Part shown: one piece after another, positions 34,007-45,600 of the stretch | How the letters are laid out: each line of letters starts with the position of its first letter | Position numbering within the stretch: the first letter of the stretch is position 1 | DNA from: Sweltsa coloradensis | Lineage: Eukaryota; Arthropoda; Insecta; Plecoptera; Chloroperlidae | Assembly (NCBI GenBank): GCA_024449915.1 | Contig: JAMZAV010001988.1 | Location: forward strand, 1 to 64,000 | Reading direction: 5' to 3' | Length of the DNA: 64,000 nucleotides | Program-made: the position numbers and the translations under genes | The notes under the pieces: generated by a model | Database searches by the model: none | The model's input: only the letters and a program-made list of their open reading frames with translations | What the model was told of the DNA's origin: nothing

Positions 34007-35858
34007 TTACAGTAGTCTAAGGTTTATAATAGCGAACGACTTCCTTACACTTGGCCCGGTGGTCGTTTTCTTCCAAACCCCAGATTTCTTGCAGACGATG
34101 TTGGTCACCCCCTTGCTCTGCTTGATGACGGACTTCTTCCACACGGTCTTGGCGACTGTCCCCGCTTCGCTGTTGGCGCAGTCCACAGTCTGTCCGTTGT
34201 TCTCGCACACGACCTTCACAGACTTGGCTGACAGGTGCGGACAAACCGGGGAAGAATCACCACCCTCTTCCTGCGACCAGGCTCGCTGTAGACAACAAGC
34301 GTTATAGAGGGGGAGGGATTGATACGTTCTAACTTTCAACTATGAAGCTTCGCAAACGCTTTTTTTAGTCGCGTTGATGGATGAGCTTTTTTGTAAGTTT
34401 TTAGTTTGCGTGGGATCTCTTTAGGGCCTACTTCTCAAGTGCTTTTTGAACGCATTGCAGGTGATTGTTGTCAAGTTTCTATTGTTACTTGAAAATATTA
34501 TTCAGAAATCATATCAATAAAGGTTTTAAATAAAGTTTTTTGAGATATTTAATATTAATATTTTTCTTTCGAAAAGCAATACATCACCATTACCTTAATG
34601 TCAATGTGAAAATATGAACGTTCTAGCCCCAACCGTTCGGTCATTATCGGCCCAAATGTCACACAAATATCGCACTTTAAATCGAAAAAAGTTGTAAAAG
34701 TACGATATTCATGAGAAATATTTCTTCGATTGTAACCAAAAACGTGGCAGGTCAAGTTCAGAGTTTTCGAAGGTCCCCTTTTAATTTTCACATGGACATA
34801 AATTTAGTTGTATTGCTAAAATAAAGCTTATCCATCAACGCGACCATGGGCGCCGGCAGGAATTTTGGCAGGGGGGGGGGGGGGCAAAATTAAAATTTGT
34901 ACTTTCGATGGGCAACACACGGGGTTTGGGGCACACTGCCCCTCCCCCATGAATCAGGGCTATATCCACCACTGTGGTGGTATATGTAATGGTAACCGTA
35001 TTAGAAAACATTGCTGGGTGTTGACCGCGTACATAATTAGACGAGTGAGCGCAGCGAAACGAAGTCTTTCCTAGCGCTACTCGATCGGGCCTTGGCCGTG
35101 AGCTTTGTCTGTATGTATGTCTGTCCGGTCCCATACGGCCGAAAGGCCAAATAGATTGAGCTGAAATTTTAAACAGACATCCGTGACCAGGTAACTGAGA
35201 ACTGCTAACAAAATGAGCACAATCCATTTCGATTTAAACCTACAAGAAATAATAAACTGAAAAATAGACTGCCAATGTAAAGAAATTTATTTAACGACAA
35301 TGAGAAAAAATACTTTTTGTTTGTTATTTACCTGGCTGTGAAATGCCGTGCTCATGCATGGTCTATCGAATGTTGAACGTCAAGGTACCCCCAAATTCCA
35401 CTCGTAGATTGAGTAAACCTTGCAATATTTTCACGTATTTCGTACTGGCTATGATTTCCATAGTATTGTCACAGATGGTGGACTACACTGCGCTATATGC
35501 ATTTCATACATTATACATACATTAATTATGTCCAAAATATTATATATTCAATAAAACAAAATAAAAACAATCGATTCAATGTGCGTTATTATTAATTATT
35601 GATAATGTTCGTTTCCTCTAGGATTGCTTTTCTTTAGTTGGCCTATTAGGTCCTCCAACATGATTCCCGGGCATGCTTTGGCGATAAATCCGGTGAGCCA
35701 AGAATGTGGTGGGAACCTCCCACCCCATACCCGACTTAAAGTTGGAAATAGTGTTCGATATTTATTGATTGATCGTTCATATCAAACAGGGACCCTAGTT
35801 TTATTACCTGGTACAAGCAAGCAATCAGACAGACTGCCAGGACGAAACTTCTTGCCAT
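34007..35858 (-). CDS. Secreted CCP-like gene 1 (two exons), C-terminal frameshift
   Basis: Exon 1 (35,808-35,858) is a 17-codon signal peptide, MARSFVLAVCLIACLYQ, ending at CAG with donor GTAATA. Exon 2 starts at 34,285 (acceptor TTGTCTACAG, phase 0) and encodes RAWSQEEGGD, VCPHLSAKSVKVVCENNG, VDCANSEAGTVAKTVWKK, GVTNIVCKKSGVW. The spacing of CPxL, G-T-V-A, xxC and GxW is that of a CCP/sushi module, but the module's second cysteine position is a Trp. Relative to the copy in unit 2 (KTTSMSMGKCKEV), a small deletion after KKTTT shifts the frame, replaces the last cysteine and runs to a stop at 34,007-34,009. The predicted product is about 109 aa. It may be a pseudogene or a variant. The intron carries a GATGAGC-family repeat and a GACGAGTGAGCG-family repeat. 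Confidence 0.7.
34341..34845 (+). repeat. GATGAGC-family repeat in CCP-like gene 1 intron
   Basis: GAAGCTTCGCAAACGC at the left, GTCGCGTTGATGGATGAGC, the family core, and a second inverse terminus at the right (GCTTATCCATCAACGCGACC). Both ends therefore carry the GATGGAT terminus, unlike most copies. Confidence 0.65.
34930..35035. repeat. Block shared with 43,985-44,085 of unit 2
   Basis: CACTGCCCCTCCCCCATGAA, GGCTATATCCA and ATGTAATGGTAA words align the two units. It marks the left edge of a stretch (unit 2 about 44,085-46,250) that unit 1 lacks. Confidence 0.6.
35037..35515 (+). repeat. GACGAGTGAGCG-family repeat, second copy
   Basis: AGACGAGTGAGCGCAGCGAA at the start, then the same order of words as 29,790 onward (AACAGACATCCGTGACCAGG, GTCAAGGTACCCCC, ATTTTCACGTATTTCG). 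Confidence 0.7.
35655..35775 (+). repeat. LINE 3'-UTR-like repeat, unit 1
   Basis: CCCGGGCATGCTTTGGCG, AGAATGTGGTGGGAACCTCC and ACCCGACTTAAAGTTGGAAA match the 3' end that follows a LINE C-terminus at 61.9-62.0 kb. A copy is present at 46,811-46,930. Confidence 0.65.
35808..35858 (-). CDS. Signal-peptide exon of CCP-like gene 1
   Basis: Seventeen codons from ATG: a positively charged start (MARS), a hydrophobic core (FVLAVCLIACLY) and Gln at the splice. The donor is CAG then GTAATA, so the exon ends in phase 0. It is the same exon as 46,962-47,012 and 47,075-47,125 with one to two substitutions. The sequence right before the ATG (CTTGTAAGCAAC) is conserved in all three copies. Confidence 0.8.
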
Positions 35859-35964
35859 GTTGCTTACAAGTCAAATCAAGCCAATGTAATGTACTATCTT
35901 GCACTGTTTGAAACTGTTCTCAGAGCCGCTAGTTTTGATAATGGGCTGCGCTTCCTTCAGCTAG

Positions 35965-35978
35965 GCAATATAAGTGTC
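35965..35978 (-). promoter_or_regulatory. TATA-like box conserved upstream of signal-peptide exons
   Basis: On the - strand, CACTTATATTGCCTAGC lies about 110 bases upstream of the start codon and is identical in unit 2 (about 47,226-47,236). Conservation and distance suit a core promoter; no initiation evidence is available. Confidence 0.35.
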
Positions 35979-36699
35979 ACTTAGTAAGTAACCTTGTAGT
36001 GTAATTCCAATTCCATCAAGGTGAAACTATATTTTATTGAAATTCTTTAGACTAATTAGCTTGTTAGTGATGATGAAATGTCATTTTCAGACGGCAGAAC
36101 CGTGTTAGTTACAATCCTGATGGTAGATGGGCATGCTAGCAATCGTGAAAATATGTAATTATGGCTGTAGTGGGGGAGATTAATGGGGAAGATGTGCCCA
36201 TTGATACGGCTGTTTGCTGACCCAACCATGTTTTCCGTCTTTTTGCTTCAATCTCTTTTAATAAGCTTAGACTCAGTTGGAAAAGCTCATTTCAAAATTG
36301 TTACTTTTCAAAAGTTTTTTTACAAAAAAATCAACTTTTATGGCCTTCGATGTCTGAACATACACATAATCTCGTGACAGTAATTTTTTTTTAAACTTCT
36401 TCTGCTACCTAGTTCTACTTCTAGTTCTACTTGTACTTTATACTTTAATAATGCATTGGAGTGACCGTTAGTGATCAATACTGGGACTGGGCAAATATAT
36501 CAAAATTCAAACTCAATATCCAAATTTTGAAAAAACTTTTTTTAAATTTTTAAATTTAAAATATTTAAAAAAAAACAGAAAAACTAGCCGGAATGTGCGT
36601 TTTTTGGGATGTGTGCCACAAATATCCAAGAAAAACGTATTTATCTTTAAAATTTTAGTTTGCCGCTCCTAATTTATGGCGGAGTTGGCCGGTCAGTAT

Positions 36700-37363
36700 C
36701 TGCGAGAGTGAGAACGTTAACATATTATGCAGTTTGGGTTTGGTTTTGGTTTTTTGATGTTACCGATATAGGTTCACTCGTGAGTGTCATGGCAAAGCTG
36801 GCCTTTAATTTAAGTAACAAATAAGCTATGTACAAAATATGTGTCTACATGTGTCAGCTCCCAAGCAGCAGCGTATCCAAGGGCGAGCTCGGAAGGCTTT
36901 CCCCCCCCAACCCCCGCGATTCTTCAAATCATCTACGTCTATTACTTTCTCTTTCTTTTCCCGTCCAGAAAAGCACCTTCACTTCTTCTAAAACACATAA
37001 AAACAACTTCAAAAATGCGTATTTAAAAAAAATTACCTGCGGCGCAATTGTGGGGTGCATCCCCTCGCACCCCCCATTGGGCCGTTTCTGAAGCACCTTT
37101 TGCAGTTATTTCCTACTCATGGCAGCACCGCCCGAAATATATTCCTGCTTACGCCGTGCACTGGGCCCAAGAATATTATAATTCTTCACTTCTTTAGGGA
37201 CGTATCAGCAATCAGAACCCTCTCACCATGCCACCTCGTCATCTCCACCGAAAGCGGCCACCGATGTTCCAAGGACATAGACATCCCATATAATTGGCTA
37301 GACTAGCAGTCAGCGGTCCACTTCCGGGACAATTAGAAGCCATCTTGAATGGGTGAGTGTGCA
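36700..37363. other. Spacer between duplication units, no gene seen
   Basis: GC-richer than its surroundings. Open frames of 61-87 codons at 36,828-37,306 on + have no recognised domain and no splice partners. Confidence 0.45.
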
Positions 37364-37744
37364 TGGCCATCACAGACCGGGATTTACATGGCAACTCACG
37401 GACAAGGTGTTCCGATGAGAAGATAGATAGGGATGTGCTGGTTTGCAATTTCAAAGGAAATCATGGCTTAAGATTGCACACACGTGTTTATTCACTCGAA
37501 ACATACAGGAATGATTATTGATAAGGCCTAAATAATTCATCAAAAATGTATTACTTGAATATCAAACCCTTCAGTATTGATTTATTCTTAGTGTGAATAA
37601 CACTCTTTGGATCAAAACCAGAAAATAGCCAACTGTATAGTGGTCTCAAAATGTGGGTGTACGAAAAGAAAAAAACAGTGTTATTTCAAACATCTAAGAT
37701 GTGTAGAATTACATTTACAGTAATAATATATAAAACATTCCAGA

Positions 37745-38195
37745 AATATTAAAATACGACTCATCCGGGGATCGAACCCGGGTCTCCCGCTTGCGTCATA
37801 AGAGGGAATGGGGCACATTTGGCAGTTAGCCATTATCTATTCGCTCGGCTTAGAAGCATCCGACGTATATGCAACTTTGTTAAGTTGTCAATAAAGCCGA
37901 TTACATGGACAAGCATTCAGTCATGATATTCAAAATTTTGTCTTTTCGAAAAAAATCACAAATATCGTCAATTTTAGACTTTTTAACCAAATCAAAATAT
38001 GTGAAAACTATATATTTTTTTAAATAATTTTAGAATTATATTACTGTGGATCCACTTTCGGGACATATGTTAAAAATTTCGAACACCAGTGGTGTCAGTC
38101 TGCCAAGCAAACATCAATTTGCCTAAACTAAACCGCATGTCCTATACTCTCTTAACCGCTGGTCCGCTAGACCAACGAGCCGGTAACTTAATAAC
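37745..38195 (-). repeat. tRNA-like cassette split by a TTAA-flanked repeat, unit 2
   Basis: B-box half GGGGATCGAACCCGGGT, then GTCATAA, then a repeat from GAGGGAATGGGGC to TATACTCTC followed by TTAA and the A-box half (CCGCTAGACCAACGAGCC). This copy lacks the 640-bp insert seen in unit 1, so it shows the original nested structure. Confidence 0.65.
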
Positions 38196-38231
38196 TTCTG
38201 GTTTGTCGGTGCATTATACATCTGAAACTCT

Positions 38232-38434
38232 CTAAGCGTTCTCGGTGTCACTCCCTCCGTTGGCTGCGTTCATCCTGGCAGGATCGGCGGAGATCTCGCA
38301 GATGAAACCGCGAGGCATATTGCAAGGGTGCGTCCAGTAGATCCTCCTCTTCGTTCCGTAGATGATGCAACTATTCTCGGCGTTCTTGTTACCCCCTCGT
38401 TGATTATACAGCGTCGACTCTATTGGTTTCTGCC
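38232..38434 (-). CDS. C-type lectin-like gene 2, last exon (exon B)
   Basis: Acceptor TTTGTTACAG, phase-1 junction with 40,520-40,771, stop at 38,232-38,234. Residues seen: QKPIESTLYNQRGG, NAENSCIIY, RIYWTHPC, GFICE, then NGGSDTENA. Cysteines two to four of the CTLD are kept. The WND-equivalent motif is WTH and the EPN-equivalent is NQRGG, as in copy 1. The stop follows DTENA directly, four residues earlier than in copy 1. The frame is intact throughout. Confidence 0.8.
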
Positions 38435-38839
38435 CTGTAACAAAGAATGTATTTAGTCTGAAATAGTAGGGATTTTTTTCTGGAACTCTTCCTGAAGACA
38501 GTTTTTATCAGATTGTTATCTACTTTGCAAATAGCTTTTGGTCATGTATATACAGTCTTCTATAGTGCACAGTTTTTTTTAAACAATCACAAAAAAAACT
38601 AAATAAATTAAAATGTATTTTAAGGATTTAGAATTTTTGTAAATTCATCAAAATTAATACATTTAAAAATTATTTGTGCGTAATGCATAACAGTGTTTAG
38701 TAATCTTTTACCATAGAAGAGTGACCACATCCTTTCTTGACAGTTATGCAAAATTGCATATCGATCGGATAACAACTGGAAGTAGGAATAGTTCACAAAA
38801 AAGTTTCAAATAGGTTTAGTTGACTCCTAAGCAGCCTAG

Positions 38840-39050
38840 GCAGCTGCCTAGGGTGGCAAAGTTTGGGGGGGGGGGGGCGGCATTTTGCCAGACAATATTT
38901 TACACAAAACAACTGAAAATCTAAAAAAAAAAATTTTTTTCATGAAAATAGTAAGCCATGACTCTTCAGTATTACGTAATTTTAGATAATAAAACGTGTT
39001 TTGTAGATTTTTAAAGTTGCAAATTCTTACAATTGGCGTCTTTAGCGATA
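38840..39050. repeat. Poly-G / GGCGGC repeat
   Basis: GCCTAGGGTGGCAAAGTTT followed by a G run and CGGCATTTTGCC. The same repeat occurs at 28,105 and more distantly at 21,190. Confidence 0.6.
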
Positions 39051-39148
39051 ACAGCCATCCCCCTCCCCAGACTGCCCAACAGACGTCGAGGAGAACGAAG
39101 CCTTTACACTAGCTCTCGAACCCTCCATCTGCTCTAACCAGCGGTATA

Positions 39149-40205
39149 GGGAACCAGAAGTCTAACGCGGGAAGCGAGTTCAGTGCATTAGAAGAGTATG
39201 TCCTCATAAGAATAGCATTGGGCTAATTTTAAAACACTTGTATCTTTTGAAAGAAAAGTATTTAAGAAATATCATTCACAGTACGTGAATTACCATTCTT
39301 TTCTTGACACATTTGATGCATTTAATTTATAAAGTCGCAACAGAATTTGAATAAACGTTGTTGAAACACATGTATTTTTATTTTTATTTATTTATTATTT
39401 ATTTAACGTCTATCCTATTCAGTTATAAAAACTGATTTACAAAGGAGGACAACTAAATAAATCTAATTACATAGATGCAGAAACTACAATAAACTACATT
39501 TAAGTACATATTTGAAATATTAGCATTACAACAACAATGCATTTTAACACAACAATTTTGTTAACAAATAAAAATGATATGAAACGTATTTAATTAATGA
39601 ATCAAATATAAAAAAGGGTGGGGAATGAAAAGAAAAAGGGAGTGGAAAAAAGGGAAAAAAGGGGGGAAAAAGAAAAAGGAAAAAAGAAAAAAAAGGAAGA
39701 AAAAAAAAAGGAAAAATAGAAAGAGAAAAGAAAAAAAGAAAAAAAAAAGAAAAGAAAAAAAAGAAAAAACATTAAAAAAGAAAAACGATTTAATGGAAAG
39801 AGACGCACGGTAGAAAAGAGAGAGAACCAACGCATGCGCACGGCCGACTAGCGAGGAGCAGCTTTGCACGTACAGCATCCAAGTGCACGGCGAGCTCGGC
39901 TGTCTGACATGTTTGTTTCTTCGATCCAACAGCCAATCACGGAGGATCGGCGCGCGACGCAGATGAAAAATGAAAACATCATCTTGTTAAACTCGAACTC
40001 ATTTAAATTCTATATAAGGTATTAATATTCTACTTTATGTGATAGTTGAAGAAAAAAATGGTTAATGACGTAATGTGAATGATATTTCTTAAATACTTCT
40101 CGTTCAAAAGATACAAGCGTTTTAAAATTAGACCAATGTTATTCATATGGGGACATTCTCTTCCAATGCACCGAACTCGCTTCCCGCGTTAGACTTGTGG
40201 TTCCC
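39149..40205. mobile_element. Tc1/mariner-like non-autonomous TIR element, unit 2 only
   Basis: The ends GGGAACCAGAAGTCTAACGC and its inverse complement (GACTTGTGGTTCCC at 40,192-40,205) are long TIRs: about 55 bp near-perfect, with weaker similarity to about 200 bp. TA flanks both ends (39,147-39,148 and 40,206-40,207). The equivalent place in unit 1 (about 29,432) is an empty GCGGTATACGTG site. The core includes a long A/G-rich stretch and no transposase frame. Confidence 0.75.
39610..39800 (+). repeat. A/G-rich low-complexity tract
   Basis: About 190 bases almost entirely purine on +. It creates Lys/Arg/Glu- or Phe-rich open frames on both strands that are not genes. It lies inside the TIR element. 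Confidence 0.85.
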
Positions 40206-40519
40206 TATATGTGTGTTTCAGAGAAGAGCGGTCACCCACTTTACCCCTGACCACGCCCGAAGTTGTTTAACTTCGGTGTTCGAGTGGGAACCGGCTAAGC
40301 GACCACGGCTAAAACGCTGGCTAGGGATTCAAAATATACTTTTTAAAAAATGTTGAAAAGAAATATCCACTTTTTACAAAATTTACAAAAAAATATGTGC
40401 TTACTGTGTAATTTGAATACTTTTTCAGCAATCAAATTTGCTGTTGGTTTATTGATTTGTTTTTTATATCGCTGGTATTGTGTAGCAGGGCTGAGTGAAG
40501 TTAGGTAGGCCCTACTTAC

Positions 40520-40771
40520 CCAGGACCGTTATAAAGTTATTCTTGTCTTGGATGTTCGACATCCCGGCAAATATATCCTCTTGAAAGACAGAGTGTTGAA
40601 ACACCGGATTCTTCTCCAGACGAAACTTCTCAATCAGATCCATCTTTTCAGCTGTGTCGACGACCATGAGATTCGCCCCGTCCTGCTTGCACATCATCTG
40701 AGCGACATCGAAAGTAGCGGCCACTAGGGGAATCTTGAAGTATCCCAGGTTACCTTGCTTCTCGTAGCCTC
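40520..40771 (-). CDS. C-type lectin-like gene 2, exon A
   Basis: Acceptor TTAGTTCCAG, donor CTGG then GTAAGT, 252 bases like its counterpart in unit 1. It encodes GYEKQGNLGYFKIPLVAATF, VAQMMCKQDGANLMVVDTAE and DIFAGMSNIQDKNNF, giving the CTLD N-terminal half with its first long-loop cysteine. The frame is intact. It enters with two bases of a split codon. The candidate exon at 44,712-44,810 ends one base into a Gly codon and could join it. Differences from copy 1 cluster in the helix region (IEKFRLEKN against VEKFVVEKN) while the core motif is kept. Confidence 0.85.
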
Positions 40772-41199
40772 CTGGAACTAACCAGAAGATGTCTTTACTT
40801 TAGGTTTCATTCATTCATCCATTCAAAGTGTTTTTAAAGTGAGGTTATATTATTGTGTGTTCAAGAATTCATCAAGGAATATCAAGGAATTGTTTGGGCC
40901 ATAAATCTTTAAAAATGGTAGGCCAAAACTAAAGTTACACGGAGTTTTGTTATCTGGACTAGGCCAAGACCTCAGCATGTGTTATTGATTCGCACATGTC
41001 AATTGAAAGGAGATTTCATAGATCAAGATGAAAGGTGGACTTTTAAGATCGATATTTATATTTGAAGTTTTACTGTGTATGAACTTTTTGATAAGCAAAT
41101 CAGACCATGTAGATCAAACTGGGGAAGAATACATTGTATATGTAGAGCATTATTAAATCTGGAGTAATGTATTAACAATTAATCATTGTCACATATTAT

Positions 41200-42200
41200 C
41201 TTCTTCAACGCTTTGTATGAGTGCTATAAAACAAAGGTATGTAGACATCTGTTCTTCGTCTGGAAGAAGTAGACGGAGACGAGGCTTGCGTGTTCCTGCT
41301 CTGGGATGACCATGTTCTGTTCTTAGTTTTGCTATGTAATACCATGATAGCCTTATCTGGTGACGTGCAGTTGAATCCAGGCCCGGTTGCAATTGGTGGT
41401 AATAGCATAAATATGCTCTTCGTGTAATACTGTTGGACGAATCACACAAATATTCCTCGAGTGTGGAACATGTAACAAACAGTATCACCGTACTTGTGTT
41501 AAGATGAAGCCACTGGATTACAAGAAAATGATAGCCGCTCATCGTGTTTGGACTTGTTGGGAGTGTGTACTGCCTCAATTTACCAACTCTTTCTTTAACG
41601 ATTCTGGCACTTCTTGTTCGACAAGTGATGATATTCAAGATTTGGATTCACATAGAGCTGAATCAGGTCTGAAGATGCTGCAATTTAATGCGAGAAGCCT
41701 AAAGAACGGTAAGAAACTGCCAGATACACTTCTCTTTATCCACTCTCACAATGCAGGTATTGTGTGCGTTTGTGAAACATGGCTCAATTAAACAATACAT
41801 GACAATGAACTTGTTATATTTCGGAAAGACGGACAAAATCGGACAGGGAGTGGCGTACTAGTAGCCATAAAGCCGGAATTGCACCCTATTCGCATGTCAA
41901 GTCTTGAACATGAAGATGCTGAATGCATTTGGGTGAAAATATAAAAAAAAAAATGATAAGACATTTCTTATAGGTTCTGTTTACCGTTATCCAAATTCAT
42001 CTGATGATTGTAATAAAGCATTACTGAACTCACTAAACAGTATACCAGATGTAAGTCAAAATTATACAGATATTATTTTCTGTGGAGACTTTAATCTTGA
42101 AACAACATGGTATAACATTCCTTGTGCACACAATGCGATAGCTGAGGAGTTTATGTCCTGCTTTTATGACCTACTCCTCTCCCAAGTGTTTTTAATGTGT
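41200..42200 (+). mobile_element. LINE 5' part: 2A-like motif and endonuclease
   Basis: A truncated non-LTR retrotransposon inserted in the ATTC microsatellite of the CTLD gene 2 intron. In order on +: a hydrophobic stretch (VLFLVLLCNTMIAL), SGDVQLNPGPV (41,364-41,396), a frameshifted linker with RVWTCWECV, and then an apurinic-type endonuclease start LKMLQFNARSL and IVCVCETWL (41,672-41,788). The endonuclease continues past a stop with GSGVLVAIKPEL, FLIGSVYRYPNSSDD and IIFCGDFNLETTW. There is no RT, so it is deleted after the endonuclease. GSVYR and GDFN are standard endonuclease motifs of CR1/L2-like clades. Confidence 0.8.
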
Positions 42201-42594
42201 TTTATTAATATTATGTTGTGTTTATTTGTTTAATTGATATGTATTTTAACATGATACGACGTCTTTTGTAATGTGGGGATTTTGTGTACCAAGGGTAACA
42301 GGTACGAAAGTACTACGGGGCAAATGCTCTTTCTGTTGCTCTTGCATTCAAATTTTTTCATTTATAAAATGGCATGTAAAGTTTGTTAAATGGTATGGAA
42401 AGAATGAATGCAAAATATTAATAAAAAAATTAATAAAAAATTAATTAATTCTTTCATTCATTCATTCATTCAACGTATCCTATTAGAAGGGGTGATGGAG
42501 AGTCCTGATTATTTTGAGACTGAGTCAAGTGTGGTAAATTGTTTTCTTTTCCTAAATTTGTTTTCGGCTATATTTATACAATATTATACAATAT

Positions 42595-42610
42595 TAATTT
42601 TATTTATTGA
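42595..42610 (-). terminator. Poly(A) signal of CCP-like gene 2
   Basis: The - strand carries overlapping AATAAA hexamers (TTTATTTATT on +) 22-31 bases after the stop codon at 42,630-42,632. This marks the CCP-like exon as a terminal exon and not an internal module of the lectin gene. Confidence 0.55.
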
Positions 42611-42629
42611 TGTAAGTCTGAGTCTAAGA

Positions 42630-45600
42630 TTAATGATAGCGTTTGACTTCCTTACACTTGCCCATGGACATGGAGGTCGTCTTCTTCCAAACTCCTGGTT
42701 TCTTGCAGACTATGTTGGTCACCCCCTTGCTCTGCTTGATGACGGACTTCTTCCACACGGTCTTGGCGACTGTCCCCGCTTCGCTGTTGGCGCAGTCCAC
42801 AGTCTGGCCGTTGTTCTCGCACACGACCTTCACAGACTTGGCTGACAGGTGCGGACAAACTGGGTTAGAATCACCGCCCTCTTCCTGCGACCAGGCGCGC
42901 TGTGGTGGCAAGACAACAAGCGTAAGCGGTGGTTCACGACATTCATTTTAGGCAATTTGCAGTTTGCTCGGCTGACTCACACACAGGTGATCACAGGTGT
43001 TTGAAATTTTGAACATATCTCACGAAAGTGGAAATAAAGGTCTCTATGGTAACACATTTCTAAAATTTGTTTTGAAATAACTTATAAAAAATAAATTATT
43101 GTTCATGAATTTCGATCTTGTTAAAAAGTCCAAAATTTATTATATTCGTGAATTTTTTCTGGCTAATCAAGACAAAATTTTGAAAATTTATAACGTCCAC
43201 GTATGCTTTATTGACAAGTTTGCAAAATTTTATATACGTGGGATGCTTCTTGACCGAGCGAACAGCTATTTGCTAACTGCCAAATGGGTCGTAAACCTTT
43301 TTCACAGAAAAATTCAATTTTTATTGTGAATTTAAAAAAAAAACTTTTTTATTGTTGTCTTATATTATTGCATACATTTTTTTCAAATATATTTGACCTT
43401 TTATGTCTTGTTTTATGCATTTTATGCATTTTTACCTATACCTAACTTAAATTTGAAAAAAATATAAAATTCCACATTTTTCAATTTGTATTTTATTGTA
43501 CACTTAATTTTATTACGTACAATGTTTGTTATAGACTAACATATTATATTTGACCTTTTATGCCTCTTTTAATAAGTGGGTGACACTTGTCATTACAATC
43601 TATGGTTAAACAAATCTGTATTTGTTTATAAATTGTGTATATTGTATATGTGTTTGGAAATTGTGTATAAAGTGTGTGTAAACAAATGTATAATTGATTA
43701 TTGATTGTTTGTATGTGCATGTAGTGGCAGCAGGCGGATAAATGGAAGCCCCCCCCCCCCCGTTATTCTGATTTTGCTTACGTAGCCAATTAATATCATC
43801 ACCTATTATGCCATACATTTTAAACATGTTTTTAGGCCTTTGAGAGTTTCAAATTTTCAAGTTTTGTAGCCTTCTGCAACAAGGGGCACTCACGGCTGTA
43901 ACTTTCAAATAGACTCTGCACAGGTTTTTCAAAACCGAACTCTCCCCCCACCCCCCCCCAGATATGCTTCTTATCTTGGGGGAAACACTGCCCCTCCCCC
44001 ATGAATCAAGGCTATATCCATCACTTTATATAATATGTAATGGTAAACGTATTAGAAAAAAAAGATGAACGTAGACCGTTTATATAAGAACTAGATTAAT
44101 AATTAAAATAAATTAAATATTTGATATTGTATTCGATATTGTTGGATGAGCGAAGCGAAGATTCCATTTTACACACTGGAGAAAAAATCCGGGATTTTTT
44201 TTCTTTTTTTTCTGTTGGTATTTTTGTGTGTTTATTAACACGATTCCGGCTAAACCAATACTCCAATTGCGATGAAATTTTCTGGAGGCCTTCAAAATCT
44301 CTGCACTTAGAACTGCCACGTTTTTGAGCGCAATCGAAAAATTATTTCTCATGAAAATCGCAATTTTACGATTTTTTTCGATTAAAAAAAAGTCTCATAC
44401 AACAACTACATGATTTATTCGATTGTCATGATGTTTTCACAGAACCTTAATTTTATGAATTAATATATTCGTGAGAAATTTGAGCGCAGTCAAAAAATTA
44501 TTTCTCATGAAAATCGCAATTTTCCAATTACGCTCATACAACAACACGCCTGAAAAAGCGTTTGCGAAGCTTCCTATCGGATAATATACTTGCTTCAACG
44601 AAAGAATGCAGATGCTTGGTAGTGGTAGGGGTAGAATGAATGCGCGGTAAAAGGAATGTCGCCTTTGTGTTTGAAAAAGAAATATCTTTGACCAACGCAA
44701 GCAAAAATTACCTGTGCTATCACAGAGTTCCTCCGTGTGCAAGATCCACGCTGAGCTAGCGTGAATAGAATTGACAAAGTTGTTATGTTGGGAAAACAAT
44801 TTCGAGCCACCTGCATTCTTTCGTTGGGACCACTTTACAGTATATTATTGACATCATTAAATATTTCCTTTATTTAAATTATTTATCTAGATTTTATGTA
44901 TGTGTAGTCATTAGTCAACCACTGCACTTTTTAACTTTTAAAACAATAAGAGGTGGAATGCTTGATTTTGTAATAATTTTTGTTTGGGGGGGGGGGGGGG
45001 GACACGCTATAAATGTAGTTTAAGAATTTTATTTTCATCCGCAATAACATTAAAATAAAGTGAAGGAATGTTTCCAAATCATACATCACATTTTAGTAAA
45101 CAGTACCTACAGTACAGTGTGTTATAATAACCATACTTGGGGAAGGAACTTTTTAAAAGAAGGAGTTCTGAGGAACGAATTCCCTTTTCACGGAACTTTT
45201 TAAGGAACTTGATCCCTTCTAGTGTTGAGGAAATTTTAAGTGATCAAGTTCATATTTTCAACGAACTTTTAAGAAAGTTCCTTTAAACGTTCCAGTTGCA
45301 ATTAAGAGAGTATAGGACATGCGTTTTGGACAAATTGCTGTTCGCTCGGTCAACTGACACCACAGGTGTCTGAAATTTTGAACATATGTCACAAATGTAA
45401 AATTATAGGGCTCTGCAGTAATACATTTTTAAATTTTGTTTTAAAATAATTTATAAAAATTAAATTAGTTTTCACGAATTTTGATTTTGTTAAAAACTCC
45501 AAAATTGACCATATTCGTGATTTTTTTCTGACTGATTAAGTCAAAATTTGGAAAATCTATGACCACAGGGCTGTCTATGTATGCTTTATTGACAATTTTG

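Larger units (their letters stand above)
26342..36700. repeat. Segmental duplication, unit 1 (about 10.4 kb)
   Basis: The left side (GGCCATCACAGACCGGGATT onward) is nearly identical to 37,364 onward, and the right side (TAATGCATTGGAGTGACC, CCAAATTTTGAAAAAA, then TGCCACAAATATCC) matches 47,715-47,960. In between, the exons of the CTLD gene, the CCP-like exon and the signal-peptide exon occur in the same order and orientation. The offset is about 11.02 kb at the left edge and 11.27 kb at the right, reflecting different insertions in the two units. Confidence 0.85.

Noticed and set aside
39594..39929. 111-codon reverse frame rich in Phe and Ser
   Set aside because: It is the complement of a purine tract inside a TIR element. 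Low complexity, no domain, and the empty site in unit 1 shows it is an insertion.
42630..42899. CCP-like exon as an internal module of the lectin gene
   Set aside because: It has an in-frame stop and a nearby poly(A) signal, and its phases do not fit CTLD exon A.
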